Source: Patiria pectinifera
Lineage: Eukaryota; Echinodermata; Asteroidea; Valvatida; Asterinidae
Assembly: GCA_029964075.1 (NCBI GenBank)
Contig: CM057138.1
Coordinates: forward strand, 10,038,932-10,102,931
Direction: 5' to 3'
Length of the DNA stretch: 64,000 nucleotides
This document shows, one piece after another, positions 22,047-33,629 of the stretch (position 1 is its first letter; each line of letters starts with the position of its first letter). The notes beneath the pieces were generated by a model. That model ran no database searches. It had not been told where the DNA came from and saw nothing but the letters and a program-made list of their open reading frames with translations. The position numbers were made by a program, and so were the translations under genes.

Positions 22047-22947
22047 TTAGTGGTGGACAGCTGAATTTTGTGATCTCTTTATTAAAATAGGCACGACTTG
22101 GGAATAGAGAATGCAAATTACGTTAAATGTTCACAGTTACTACTCAATAACATGTTCTTTATCCCAATTATATTTTTTTTACAAAATGGAGGGTGCCATT
22201 TCTTTTTCTTGATCATACTGTCACTTTATTTTTGACTTGCCATGTATTCATCTTTTCATCTGTGATAAACACAAATTGAGCTACCGCCATAGTCACACAA
22301 AAATAGAGTCTAATTGCCTGCCTTGTCTCCTTTCTAAATGTCAATTGCGTTTGCATGAGTCGAGAAGACTTTTGTTCCATTAATCGCTAAATGCTGTTTA
22401 CGGCCATCACAATAAACGATTGAAATATTGGCAATATGTTGTACTTGTAAATTACTGAAACACAAATAGGCGTGCGCACGCAGCCATGAATCCTAAAAGT
22501 ACATCTCGCCCACCACATTCAGTTTGTGACAGCGCCCTTCTATTGTGTCGGCCATATTCTCAAATAGGCTGATGGCGATGATGACGGCGGGCAGATTAAC
22601 AGAAGATAGATCAGGCAAATATGGTTCATCAATCTTCTATAGTGTATGTAATGGTATTGACATTATACACAAATAAAGTGGCATTACATTTCAGCCTAAG
22701 CCAGGCCTCTCTGGCGACCACCTCTCAATTTTTGGGTCTACATGTACAAGTCTATATTCCATGACTGAAATTTTAAAAAATAAATCAATATTTTCTTGCT
22801 CCAAATTTTTTTTGAATCAAGTTTACAAGGAGGTCCAATGTAAAATTAAAGCTGCTTTTAAATATCCGTTAGTAGTCATTGCTGAAACCAAGGGGTGGCT
22901 GTGGAGTTTCGGGTCCTGTAACAGTTTAATTTAGTTCCTATAACAGA

Positions 22948-22982
22948 CATGGGCGTCGCGAGGGGCAAGGGGGGCTTCCCCC

Positions 22983-23023
<41 letters not shown>

Positions 23024-23168
23024 AAGAAAAGAGGGAACAAAGTGTTGGGGGAAATGTCCCTGCCCCCCTCTAAAACTGATAAGTCGAGAATGTGTTGAGA
23101 AATACAAGCATTTTTTGGCAAAATTTTTTTTTGCCCCCCTCTAGAAAAAAATTCTGGCGACGCCCATG
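22948..23168. mobile_element. CATGGGCGTCGC MITE, copy 1 (hAT-like)
   Basis: TIR CATGGGCGTCGC at both ends, exact 8-bp duplication ATAACAGA (22940-22947 and 23169-23176). It contains a long poly(A) stretch. The empty site is preserved in the paralogous region near 41665-41675 (CCTATAACAGATGAAAC). Confidence 0.82.
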
Positions 23169-24062
23169 ATAACAGATGAAACATCCACCTTTAACTTTTT
23201 ACTTTTGTCAAGTTTCAACATTGCAAAAAACTAGTACAAATTGCCGTACTCCTATAAAGTTAGAGTTTCTTCATCCGATTGACACTTTATAGTAGTTAAA
23301 CAATATTGTATTTAAAAAAATGTGTTTTCAAAAAAGTGGCAATAATATATGGAGTTCATCAAATAAGGTTTTCCCATTCTTTAAATTAGGGTGTTTCCCT
23401 TTTTTTTAAAAAAATTGATTGGACAATAACAAATTCTGTTGCCATGTTGTAATTTATGGTATGAAGCACACATGAAGAGCACTCGCATGACCCAATTAAG
23501 CAGGTACAGGTGATTCCTAGCTTTCAATCACTTCCTTCACATCCCCATCAACATCATCATCTCAAGGACAGACTGTTCAGCTGTAATTAGTGACTTGTTT
23601 TTTTATTTAGATTATTGTTAATTATTATCCGCGGTCTCGGTCTCGGTCTCGGACCATTTCGGTCTCGGTCTCGGTCCGCCTTGAAGGGATTGGTCTCGGT
23701 CTCGGTCTCGGTCTCGCAACTTCAGGTCTCGGTCTTGGTCTCGGTCTCGGACTATCCGGTCTCGGATACACACTGTGCCGGACCCGCCCACCCCACTCGC
23801 TTCCCGACTGATTATTGATGATAACAGCCAGCCCGATCGGGCTCGTGTTTGTTTATAACCAGCAGAATTTAAAATTAGCCTTGCATTTCCTTTTTGTTAT
23901 CTTTACGATGTTTTCCTACGCTACAAAGTGTTACTGAGGCTGGGTGATTATCATAACGTGTTTTTCTTTCTAGTCACAAACTGAAACCGTACAGACCGTC
24001 TTCAAAGTTGAAAACCGAAGTTTAATTAATCGGCGATTAATTAGATGCAACTCGGGTGTAAT

Positions 24063-24164
24063 ATGCCGCTGTGTGACATACAAACCAACATCGACAATGG
24101 AGATATTAGTAAGGAGTTTGTGCTTCAATTAGGACAAATTATATCACACCACACCTCTGGAAAG
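24063..24164 (+). CDS. MIF/DDT-like exon 1
   Basis: 102 nt, 34 residues beginning MPLCDIQTN and ending TSGK; donor AAAG|GTAAGA, phase 0. The start is set by the Met-Pro of the family; an in-frame TAA lies 4-6 bases before the ATG. Confidence 0.84.
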
Positions 24165-26553
24165 GTAAGACGGGATCGCAGTCGAAACTGCAGGCAGTAA
24201 TCTGAAAATTATAGGCTTGCTCGCACCGCGCGGAGCGGAGCGAGTCGGCTACTGTCTACACTGTAACAACGGACAAAATGGGTTGATTCAGCATATCAAC
24301 AGGTTAAACTCTTGGGCAAATTCTTCCCAATAGTTGGAAAATGTTTACTCAAATTAGGTTATTTCAAACCAATGTTGGATAAAATTATGTTGCCCAACAT
24401 TGTTTTTACCCATTATTTTTTTTTTACAGTGTGGTTACAGCGATGATGTAGATCGAGGAGGGGCTTGCACCCCCCACCACGTTTAGCCGCTGAATATATG
24501 TTACACTAGTAAAAAGGGGCCAAAAATAACAAATGGAATGTTAAACCGGTTCCTAAATTTTATCTTAAAATAGCCTTAGAATACAAGAGAAAGCATCGCA
24601 CAAGGCTGGGGCATGCCCCGGATATAGCAGGGCACGGGGGTGCGCCTTCAATCGACCCCCCTCCCATTCATATCACCCCACCCACTTTCCTGAAAGCCCC
24701 CAAGTTGTTTACTAACCATAATTGTTTCCGACTATGATGAGGAATTCAAACATGCACCATAATGTCTTACATTATGGAGAAAATGTGCCGGTACAAGCAT
24801 TACATACGCTGTGTGGACTTCCGAACAAAAGAGGTCCACATAAATAGCAGCGACGTTGTGTGGACTTGCCCACGTCTACACAGTGTTTCCCCATTTCTGG
24901 AAAACAGGTTTAGAGCATTTTGGGGTTACGTTTATGTGTGGCAGAATGAAGAGAAACACTATGTAGAGTGACTGCCTATCCATGCGTATAATATACTGAT
25001 ATTATCAGACACAACAGCAGTCCTCCAATATGACGTCAAATGCAAGGAGTCTATTTTTCTAAAAGCCATCAAATTATGAGATAAAACTGTAATTTAGAGC
25101 CAAAATACTTTGATATGTCAAAAAGCTGTTAATTTAAAGAAGGTTCAGTGTACGTAATTCCGGGACATACCGTTATTTCGTTTTACCGTTTTGAATTTCC
25201 TCAAAAACAAAAACAGTAAACGCACCGTTGACCGTTTTGTTGTTTTACAGTTTTGTAAAACGGTCAAACGGTATTAGGTCACAAAAAAACAATGACATTG
25301 TTTGATTTTCTTAATTGTTGAAAGCGAAAAACGGTTAGTTGCTTCATTTCAGAGTGTTGTTTTACAAGAACATGACAATGAAAAACGGTCAATAGTCCTG
25401 TCGACCATTTTTTGATTTAGGTTCGGCAATTAAGCAATGCACTTAGGAATGTTAATGCGTCCTCATGGGATCGAGTCATTGCCTGGGACCCAAATTACCC
25501 TCCTCACATTTCGTTCTCACGACATAGTTTTCGAACTGGCTTGAAGAGCCGCGCCGAACTCCAATTTCCTTCAAATATCTGCAACTTCTTCAAACGTATT
25601 ACCATCCTGTATCCATTGTAAAAAGTAATGTCCTCCCTTGCAGTTTTCCAGCGCAATTTTTGCTTGCAACTCTTAAGTCCCACCAACTGAATCGCGTGAG
25701 AAGGGGGTCAGGGTCACGCCAGGAATCACATCACGCATTATGCCGAGGTAACACTTTTTCATGTAAAGCATGGTCCCCCTTCATTCCCCTTGCCCAGCAC
25801 CACAAAATGCACCACGCCTGTTCACTATGACACTGAAATAAAAAAAACAGTCTGTATTCAATACTGACCGTTTTGCTGTTTTTCAAAGTTATTTGTGTAA
25901 AACTGTAAAACAAAAATCATTGATCGTTATGCTGTAATGAATTTTATTAAACTTTAAAACAGAGAAACCGTATTTATCTTAATACCTTTTGACCGTTTTA
26001 CAAAACTGTAAAACGACAAAACGGTCAATGGTTTGTTTACTGTTTTTGTTTTGAGGAAATGCAAAACGGTAAAACGAAATAACGGTATGTCACGGGATTG
26101 TACGTGTATGACCATTCTATTGTTTTATAGTTGTATTTTTTGATCCACCAAGGCGGCTACAGTACGTGTCCGAGCAGGAGTGAGGATGTTCATGGGTGCT
26201 GGACCGGCCTCAGCTCCCCTCATGTTGATTCAACTTCACGGAGGATTCACTGATGGTGACACCAACAAACAGATCTGCGAGGCCATCATCCAGTGTTCAA
26301 CTAAGGAACTCGGCATCCGTGAAGACCGGTAAGATTCTCTGCATCTAGATCTGCAGAACTATAGAAGCGCCCTTATTGAAAAAAAATTGACCAATTATTA
26401 ATGACTGCACTTTTCTTGATTTCTTCTTTCAGGATAAGTTTGGTGTTTCACTACCTACCCCCAACTCACGTAGGCTGGTCTGGGGGCCGACTGGTGGCAG
26501 ATATTTTGCCCGAGACCAGATTGAAGCAACTAATGGGCGGTGCAGACTCCTGA
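24063..26553 (+). CDS. MIF / D-dopachrome tautomerase family protein, three exons
   Basis: Macrophage migration inhibitory factor superfamily; members are small trimeric keto-enol tautomerases and in animals also secreted cytokines. Exons: 24063-24164, 26153-26328, 26433-26553. Splice phases agree (0, then 2), giving 399 nt and 132 residues. Visible family marks: Pro directly after Met (the catalytic N-terminal proline after Met removal), TSGK at the MIF GK position, VRVRAGVRMFMGAGPASAPLM matching the beta strand with GS-x-EP-C, KELGIREDRISLVF matching the strand that follows the second helix, and HVGWSGG matching the C-terminal VGW. The three-exon layout matches vertebrate MIF. The C-terminus is about 18 residues longer than human MIF. 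I cannot decide between MIF and DDT. Transcription is divergent from TARDBP; the 3.7 kb between them holds a transposon. Intron 1 contains a 944-bp foldback element. Confidence 0.87.
24165..25155 (+). other. MIF-like gene intron 1, 5' part
   Basis: Contains a possible short TIR element at about 24258-24434 (CACTGTAA ... TTACAGTG ends). The rest is unremarkable; a 69-residue frame at 24762-24971 has no domain pattern. Confidence 0.4.
25156..26099. mobile_element. 944-bp foldback element in MIF-like intron 1
   Basis: Inverted terminal repeats of about 115 bp (ACATACCGTTATTTCG, TTTTACCGTTTTG, GACCGTTTTG) at each end, flanked by GTACGT on both sides (25150-25155 and 26100-26105). No transposase frame. 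The ends are built from ACCGTTTT-type motifs repeated in both orientations. The family is not recognised. Confidence 0.75.
26153..26328 (+). CDS. MIF/DDT-like exon 2
   Basis: 176 nt from AATVRVRAGV to GIREDR; acceptor CCACCAAG with a weak pyrimidine tract, donor CCG|GTAAGA, phase 2. Its 58 codons equal the usual length of the middle MIF exon. Confidence 0.86.
26433..26553 (+). CDS. MIF/DDT-like exon 3
   Basis: Starts after TTTCAG, completes Arg, continues ISLVFHYLPPTHVGWSGG and ends ...LMGGADS then TGA at 26551-26553. The VGW motif is the best C-terminal family mark. A weak ATTAAA lies about 80 nt downstream; no clear AATAAA is close by. Confidence 0.85.
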
Positions 26554-27204
26554 ACACTCAGTAGCAAGATGAACAGAGTACAGATGTCATGCATACAAAC
26601 GACAACTTCATGGCAGCAAGAGACGTTAAAAAAAATTAAAGGAGACCTTCTATTATAAAAGTAGGCATAGTGTACCATGGGCCTCTGGGTCATACTTCTC
26701 CTATTGGAATGAAAAACAAAAATAATATGGCCCCTTCTCGCTTTCTTTTATCAAATAACACCCTATCCCATCGACTTCGTTTTCGGCCGCGGCTTTAAGA
26801 CAGTGAGCATTCGCTTTAACTGCCGCTGCAGAGAATCGCGTCGATCAAACATATTTCGAAGACATTTCATTATAATACAATATATTAGGTTCGACGTTTG
26901 AAACAATAATAACGACCCTGCGCGAGCAGTTGCATAGCCAGGAATGTTTTCGGTGTGTGTGTGGGGGGGTGTGTGTGTGTGTGTGGGGGGGGGGGGGAGT
27001 AGGAACCAGCAAATGTTTCGGTCGGAACCAAGGGCGGATGCACAACAAACTATTTCAAAAAATGGCGACTGGCCAGGTAGTTGCTGCAAATTTGGGTGGG
27101 GAGATGGGGGGTCCGTCCAGAAGTTGTGACGCTAGGGTATGTGCCACCAGTGGAAGAATTTTTTATTCCCGCACGGCAGCTGCCAACATTATAAAATACA
27201 TCAC
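26554..27204. other. Downstream of the MIF-like gene
   Basis: Holds a GTGTGT/GGGGG microsatellite (26955-26998). No gene recognised; small frames over it reflect the simple repeat. Confidence 0.4.
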
Positions 27205-27840
27205 AACTTTTTTTAAAAGTATGTCAACATTGTAAAAATATGTCAACATTTTAAAAAATATGTCAATTTTGTAAACAATATGTCAACATTGCAAAAACGT
27301 ATGTCAACATTTTAAAAATATATGTCAACATTTCAAAAATATATTTCAACATTTTAAAAAAATATGTCAACATTTAAAAATAAATTATGTCAACATTTTA
27401 AAAAATATGTCAACATTGTAAACAATATGTCAACATTTTAAAAAATATGTCAACATTGTAAACAATATGTCAACATTGCAAAAACGTATGTTAACATTTA
27501 AAAAATATATGCCAACATTTCAAAAACGTATGTCAACATTTTAAAAATATATGTCAACATTTCAAAAATATATGTCAACATTTAAAAAAAATATGTCAAC
27601 ATTTAAAAATAAATTATGTCAACATTTTAAAAAATATGTCAACACTGTAAACAATATGTCAACATTTAAAAAATATGTCAACATTTCAAAAACGTATGTC
27701 AACATTTCAAAAATATATGTCAACATTTAAAAAATATTTGTCAACATTGTAAAAAATATATGTCAACATTTCAAAAACTTATGTCAACATTTAAAAAATA
27801 TATGTCAACATTTAAAAAAAAAAATTTGTTCTGATTAATT
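27205..27840. repeat. 20-bp tandem array (TATGTCAACATTTTAAAAAA)
   Basis: About 30 imperfect copies of a 19-22-bp unit, AT-rich, with the last positions varying (TTTTAAAAAA, TTGTAAACAA, TTTCAAAAAT). Similar wording continues more loosely to about 27995. Noncoding. Confidence 0.85.
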
Positions 27841-28050
27841 AACTAGAAATTACATGTGAACATTTGCCAAAACTACCTACTACTTGTTGACAAATATATG
27901 TGTCAACCCATCCTGCGACAAAGTTCACTTAAAATACGTGTCAACATTTCGTCCAAAAATATGTGTCAACACTACCCGATGAAAAATATATGCCAACATT
28001 CACGTGACCGCCACGACGGTGTACATGCGCGAAGTATGCTGCGCTAGCAC

Positions 28051-28240
28051 CCGGTGTCACGGTCTCACTTCTCCGGCGTGCTGGATTCTCCGGGTGAATG
28101 CGGCGGATAATTGAGCACTTTACAGTGCACGTTACATGAGCACGATACATGCTCACGTGTCTGCTGTGCTTACTTTTCCTCGGGCGGTGCTATGGAGTCT
28201 ACCAAATCCACCCAAGAGGGTGCAGTGAACTAATTCAAGT
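28051..28240 (+). mobile_element. End fragment of the CCGGTGTCACGG TIR element
   Basis: Matches 52337-52500 closely, starting at the same terminal CCGGTGTCACGG and running through GTGCACGTTA and TTACTTTTCCTCGGGC. No partner TIR was found nearby, so it is a truncated copy. Confidence 0.7.
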
Positions 28241-30703
28241 GAGAATTTCTACGCGAGCTGATTAGCATAAAAAGTGACCCCACAGTTTCTTTTGAAAACG
28301 GAGACTGTTTGGCTTAAAAAAAGGTGGAATTGTGTAAATGTAGCCAAGGATCAACTCTCTGGTTTTTGGGCTTCCATCTGAGGGCAGGTTTGATAAAATT
28401 ACGGTTGAAAAATGGGTCCTATTTACCTGAGAAAGTGGAAGGATGCCACTTGTAAAAGTGGAGATGAAGACTTGTCCAGATGAAATATCTCGCTAAGTCG
28501 ACTTCCTGAAGTCGAGATGACAACTTGTCGAGATAAATTATCTTGCCAAGTCGACTTACGATGTGGAGATGATGACATGCAAAAATCTCATTCTGTATGG
28601 ATATCCCGTTGTTGAAGCACTATCGTGGATTCTTTCTTGTTCGTCGGTGCATTTGAGGTTTTCCCCACCCGTTCTTATATGAACAATAAACTGGCAGAGG
28701 AACAAGAGATAAACTGAAGGGTATTGATTTGATCTGGGTCGAAGTTGATTTGTGTTTTTTTTTTATTTTCATCTTGTTTTAAATTACTCCCCCATGCTTC
28801 GTAGGAAATCATACCTCTGCCTTGTTTTCCCCTATTTATCCCGTTGAAAAGTAATTCACTTCACGTAAAACATTAACAATCGTAAATTCACAAACATGGC
28901 TTTATTGACAGGTTGCCTAAAAATGACACTTACAAATCCAAGATTTGCTTTAAATCATATTGAGATCATATTTCAGATAAAACGACTCTCACGGCTTAAA
29001 TTGGAATATCGGAAATTTAGCAAAACTCTTGTCTGATATATTTAATAAAAAGTCACTGTAAAAGCTCTTATTGCCAACATTCAATCTGGGGCACTGAAGA
29101 CAAAGACAAATTTGTGTTAATTTCAAGATTTTAAATGGGGAGCGCCGGGGGGGGGGCATTTGTTGCAGGACATTATATTCTTTTACATTTCTTTCGGAAA
29201 AGAAAAATCGACATTTTGAAAAAGCACGTATATAATTATACCAACAATAACCTTCCAAATTCCCAAAACTATACAATCATGCGTTGCATGTTCGTCAAGC
29301 TTAATAGCTTCTCCATAGATGATAATACCCAAACGCTTTGCATCAAAGCAACAATGCCTTTTCAATGAAAACAACTCTAATGACATCATTAATCATCCGT
29401 CTCTGTGCCGCTTTATGTGTGGAAAGGAAATAGACGAGCAGACGTTTTGCATTTTTATGAACATCAACAAAAGAGACACAACCATTAGTTGCCTCTGCAC
29501 GCCGCATTTTGATCAAATTGTCAGTCTCGGTGTCGTCGGGTATTAGTTTCTAGGAATGCTACTTAATAATTAAGAAATATCAAGCCCGTTTGCGAAAATA
29601 ATTTACACGTTTCAAAATGTACCACAAACGTATTGACACTCAACTTTCCTTTAGTTCTAATTTTACATGTCTTTGTGTGTGTTTACTCAACTAAACCACA
29701 GATGTCCCCGGTTCGATGCCCCATGAGTTTAAACACAATCTACAAAGAAATAAATTTCGTCGATTTTTTTGGTTTGTTGTTTTATATTTTGATAACATCT
29801 TAATGATGTACATGTAAATTTTAGTTGATGACTTATTTTGAGGTAAAACTAAATGTTCTTGTGGCAATAAAAAAGACAAGTCAAGCCTAGCCAAGCTTTT
29901 CCCAAATCATAAAAAATTATGTTCAACTGGTTCCGAATGGCTATTCAATTGAGGCCTTTGCATGCATCTGTGTACAACAGCGACCGCTTTGAAAGTATGG
30001 TACGAGCCACCCCACCCCCCACCCCTATTGATTTTAAGGAGCCCTATTGATTTTAAGGAGCCCTATTTTGATTTTAAGTGTCCGGACAAAAAAACCTGTC
30101 TACATTTTAGCATTGATTTGCTGATGAACCCCCCCCCGACCCCTCCACAAAAATTCCTGGTTCCGCCCCCGATTGTTGTTGTGCTTATACGGCAATTATT
30201 TTCGTCTACAAGGTGATTCAAAATGCAATCAAATATGATACACAAATTTGATACAATGAAGTACGTCTAATAAGAGCATGTTCTTTCACTCATCTGAAAA
30301 AAGCAGTTACTGATATTGATCTATGCCAACAGAAGTTATGCATGTTTTACTTAAAGAAAGCATTTTTATAGCTCTCCTTGGAGTGCCATTGAGCGTAGTG
30401 ATAATACACATAAGCATTCATTAAAATGAGATATTAATAATTGAAATCAAAACCATTGTTTTTACTGTCAGTTGTAATGGTTTGCAAATGAAGAACAAGT
30501 CAACTCTTTTTCTTCTGAAACGATATAAAAATCCTTTGTAAGTTCTCGTTCATTCATCGAGGTGGGAAAACGTCCATGTTTCATAATACTCAATGTGTAT
30601 TAACCAGTTCGTAGAATTATCAGAGGTGGACAGCCGAGTTTTTTTTTATTCAAATAGAAATAACGTGAGATTTGAAGGTTTGCATGGTGGAAAGATACTA
30701 AGG

Positions 30704-30852
30704 CAAGAAAGGTTTGCGGTAGCACCATGTGAATAACATTCTCTTGACGACGGGCAGAGCATACTGCTCGAAACGTTGAGTCCCTCGGTTCTTGTCAGAA
30801 CCACACATACAAAAGAGATTTATTCACATGGTGCTACCGCAAACTTATCTTG
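30704..30852. repeat. Inverted-repeat unit with hammerhead-like core, left arm
   Basis: Arms GTTTGCGGTAGCACCATGTG and its complement enclose TTGACGA, a 6-bp stem (GGGCAG/CTGCTC) and GAAAC at 30744-30774. Mirrored at about 35285-35430. Confidence 0.55.
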
Positions 30853-31404
30853 TTTTAGACAAAACGCGGGAATAAAGTATGCAAATGACGTGAAATTTTC
30901 ACAGTTAAAAGTCAATAAGTTGTACTTTTTCATTTTTTCATAATGAAATTGAGCAAGCCGAATATTTTAAAATATTTTCAAATTCATTCATTTTCTTTTT
31001 TTTGACTCCCCTGCAAGGAGAAGCCGGTAGAAAGCCTTGCGAATCGGTATCGATTGAGCACCGCATGCATGGTTGTATACACGGTAGCCTCATCAGTAAC
31101 CTGTACTCTGCAACCGACCGACCACTCGCATGGCGGTTTGCATCATGTCCTATTAACCAATATATTCGGCTTTTCCGAAAAGAGAGACTGACAACAACAT
31201 TCCAAAGGGAAAACGCTCCTTTTGTGCAACTCACAGGCAGGTGTGAGAAAAGTATAATATTGTCGAATTAGCCGGTTATGCTGTAAAATATGACCGGCGT
31301 TTGCATGGTGATAAAGGAAGGATATTAAAAAAACATGCTGACATATATTTACAGTTTTATTTCTTTTTCATTTCTTGAAAAAAGTTAAAACATACCGGTG
31401 CTAT

Positions 31405-31603
31405 CAGTGGCGTAACTGGGTTGTGCCCCCCCCCCCAACAAATGTCCGTGCCATCCCCCCCCTCCCCGCCCGGCGCTCCCCGTTTAAAATCTTGAAATGA
31501 ACAAAAAACTGTCATTTGCCTTCAGTGCCCCATTAAAAATTGTGTGCACCCATGTGCCCCACCCCACCCACCCACCGGAATTAGGTTAAACCTCACGCCA
31601 CTG
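31405..31603. mobile_element. CAGTGGCGTAAC MITE in both palindrome arms
   Basis: Ends CAGTGGCGTAAC / CTCACGCCACTG with C/G-runs inside. Its mirror is at about 34535-34732, so it was present before the inverted duplication. No 8-bp duplication was recognised. Parts resemble 29090-29165. Confidence 0.6.
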
Positions 31604-31657
31604 ACTGTTAATACCTATGAACAAAAAAGTACTCTCTTTTAGCGTCTTCCACCTGGT

Positions 31658-32890
31658 CAGGCCCGTAGGAAGCTAAAATTTATTGGTCAGGCTCATCTCA
31701 GGGCAGGGAGCTAAGTTGATGCGAGCGCGTAGCGCGAAGCCCTAACGGCGTGGGGTTCGGGGCCCGCTTTAAGGGCCCCGAAAAATTTTGGATTCCAGAC
31801 GCTCTGTGGTGCGATCTGAGGCAATTTCTGACCACTTTAACCTTTTTTTGAGCTATCATCATTTAAACATCATTTTCAAGTTTGGAGTCAATTATCTTTT
31901 TTTGTGCGTGAGAAATCCCATGTCGGCGTTAAAGCATGAGAATAACCTGAAATGTGTGAGTCTTACGCTCAATGTATTAGAGTTGGCAGGCCTGCAGAGG
32001 CAGATCCAGGATTTGACCCAATCCCTCCCAAATGTAACCAAAAGCCACTCCCCCAACACTATGCATGTATACAGGGAATTTTATTCTTCGTAATTTGTAC
32101 AAGACACATTTTGGAGCACTGCACATCTGCAAGTTTAACCAGTATATGTCACTTGATGAACTTTACATAAATCGTCAAAATTAATTCGTCAAAATTTAGC
32201 CTATCGTAGTGAAAAGTTTTGGACATTTGCTCATCGCAAAACTTTTTTTTGGATCTAGATGCTCTGTAGTGCAATCTGAGGCATTTCCTGGCCACTTTCC
32301 CCTGACTTTTTGAATGAAATGTATTCATGTTTTAGTGGGTGGGTCATCAAAGATGATAAATTACATCACAAGCATCACATCAAAACTGTAGCTTGACTCT
32401 CTTTCTAGATTTGTGCTCTTTAGCTTGATCCATGATTGTGTTTACATGGAAAGGGCGTAATCATACATGTCGCCATGCACTACACGTTAAGTTAAATGGA
32501 ATTTAACCATGAATGTTAGTTTTCCTCAGACTTGTACTTGTGTTTTCTTAAAAAGACGTGGTTTTCTAGAATAGCAAGGAAGAACCGGTATTGTGCAAGG
32601 AAAATTCAGGGAATAATCCGTTGATACTAATATCTTGTTGGAAAATTCCAAAATCATTTCAAGAAAGTTGCCGCCGTGAATCAGAGTTTATGAAGGGACG
32701 GAAAGTGGGATTTGCTATCAGCATCAACAGGGCCATTCCTCATTATTTACCTTTTATGGGATGTGAATCAAATTGGAGGACGAGAGGTTCTGCGGGCTGA
32801 TGTATTTTTTAGAAATTAAAAAAAAAAGATATGCCTGTTATTATTGGTACGGCCATAGCCGTACCTGCCGTACCGCTTCCTACGGCCTTG
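31658..32890. mobile_element. 1233-bp hAT-like element in the left palindrome arm
   Basis: TIRs CAGGCCCGTAGGAAGC and CAAGGCCGTAGGAAGC, exact 8-bp duplication CACCTGGT (31650-31657, 32891-32898). The mirrored site in the right arm (34480-34500) has one CACCTGGT and no insert. The interior has two copies of the CTCTGTGGTGCGATCTGAGG block also seen near 42860, 58470, 58670 and 58885. No transposase. Confidence 0.85.
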
Positions 32891-33145
32891 CACCTGGTGT
32901 CTTTCGTCAAGGAGGAAAGTATCATTAACTTATTAATAGGGAAATTGTTTAGGTTCTTGGGAATTTGAATTACATGTGTGACAAAATTTCATTCTCCCCG
33001 AGGGATTTTCTCAGCCTTAACGATTTAGGTCAATTTGTGATTTCAAATCGCTTGTAATTTCATACTTCATGACATCAGAATAACGTCACAGGAATATTGA
33101 GGCCGATGTCTCATTTTAAAAGTGAACAACTTCTATATTGCTAGG

Positions 33146-33342
33146 CATGGACGTCGCCAGGATTTTTTCTAGAGGGGGGCAAAAAAAATTGTTGCCAAAA
33201 AATGCTTGTATTTCTCAACACATTCTCGATTTATCAGTTTTAGAGGGGGGCAGGGACACTTTGCCCCCCCCCCCAACTCATTAAATTTACACCACTTTGT
33301 CTTCGCGCCTCTTTTTCTTTTCTTTTTTTTCTTTTTTGTTCT

Positions 33343-33373
<31 letters not shown>

Positions 33374-33430
33374 CCTGGGGGGGGGGGGGGGCAAGTGCCC
33401 CCCTTGCCCCCCCCCCTCGCGACGCCCATG
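33146..33430. mobile_element. CATGGGCGTCGC MITE, copy 2 (hAT-like)
   Basis: TIR CATGGACGTCGC / CATGGGCGTCGC, exact 8-bp duplication TTGCTAGG (33138-33145 and 33431-33438). It shares interior sequence with copy 1 in the opposite orientation. The matching arm of the palindrome (near 34230-34245) has no insertion. Confidence 0.82.
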
Positions 33431-33629
33431 TTGCTAGGAACAGAACTTTATCATAATGTGATGATCACAGTGTGATTTTAGTGTGCTAAGGCTAATCATA
33501 AGCTAATGTCTTATATAAAACATGGATTTAGTGTTGACAATAAGAGTGTTTATAGTGATATCTTTATCAAATCATTTCTCGTAATATATCAGACTAGAGT
33601 TTTGCTAAATTTCCAATATACCAATTTCA

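Larger units (their letters stand above)
21179..23775. mobile_element. hAT-like non-autonomous element, copy 1 (GGTCTC-rich end)
   Basis: The left end CAGTGTTGTA and right end (reverse complement CAGTGTGTAT) are short TIRs, flanked by an exact 8-bp duplication TGCCGGAC (21171-21178 and 23776-23783), the hAT signature. The right end is an array of GGTCTCG units (23635-23765). There is no transposase ORF. The body resembles 40200-42120 in the same orientation. It carries two later insertions, at 21664-22046 and 22948-23168. Confidence 0.82.
28450..33600. repeat. Left arm of a giant imperfect palindrome
   Basis: Reverse complement of 34085-39490 apart from later insertions. Matching pairs read by eye: 28470-29975 with 38015-39490; 29976-31656 with 34485-36162; 32893-33150 with 34240-34487; 33431-33590 with 34085-34235. 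This arm carries private insertions at 31658-32890 and 33146-33430. No protein-coding gene is recognised; short frames here recur in mirrored form in the other arm. Confidence 0.85.

Noticed and set aside
23615..23818. RSRSRS / DRDRDR-like frames (also 39949-40276 and 42054-42248)
   Set aside because: GGTCTC hexamer arrays at transposon ends mimic SR-type repeats; not genes.
27205..27840. CRISPR-like array
   Set aside because: Units are contiguous 20-bp repeats without spacers in an animal genome; a minisatellite.
31002..31271. 89-residue frame in the left palindrome arm, mirrored at 34893-35360
   Set aside because: Present in both arms but frame lengths and start context differ and no domain is visible; more likely transposon noncoding sequence.
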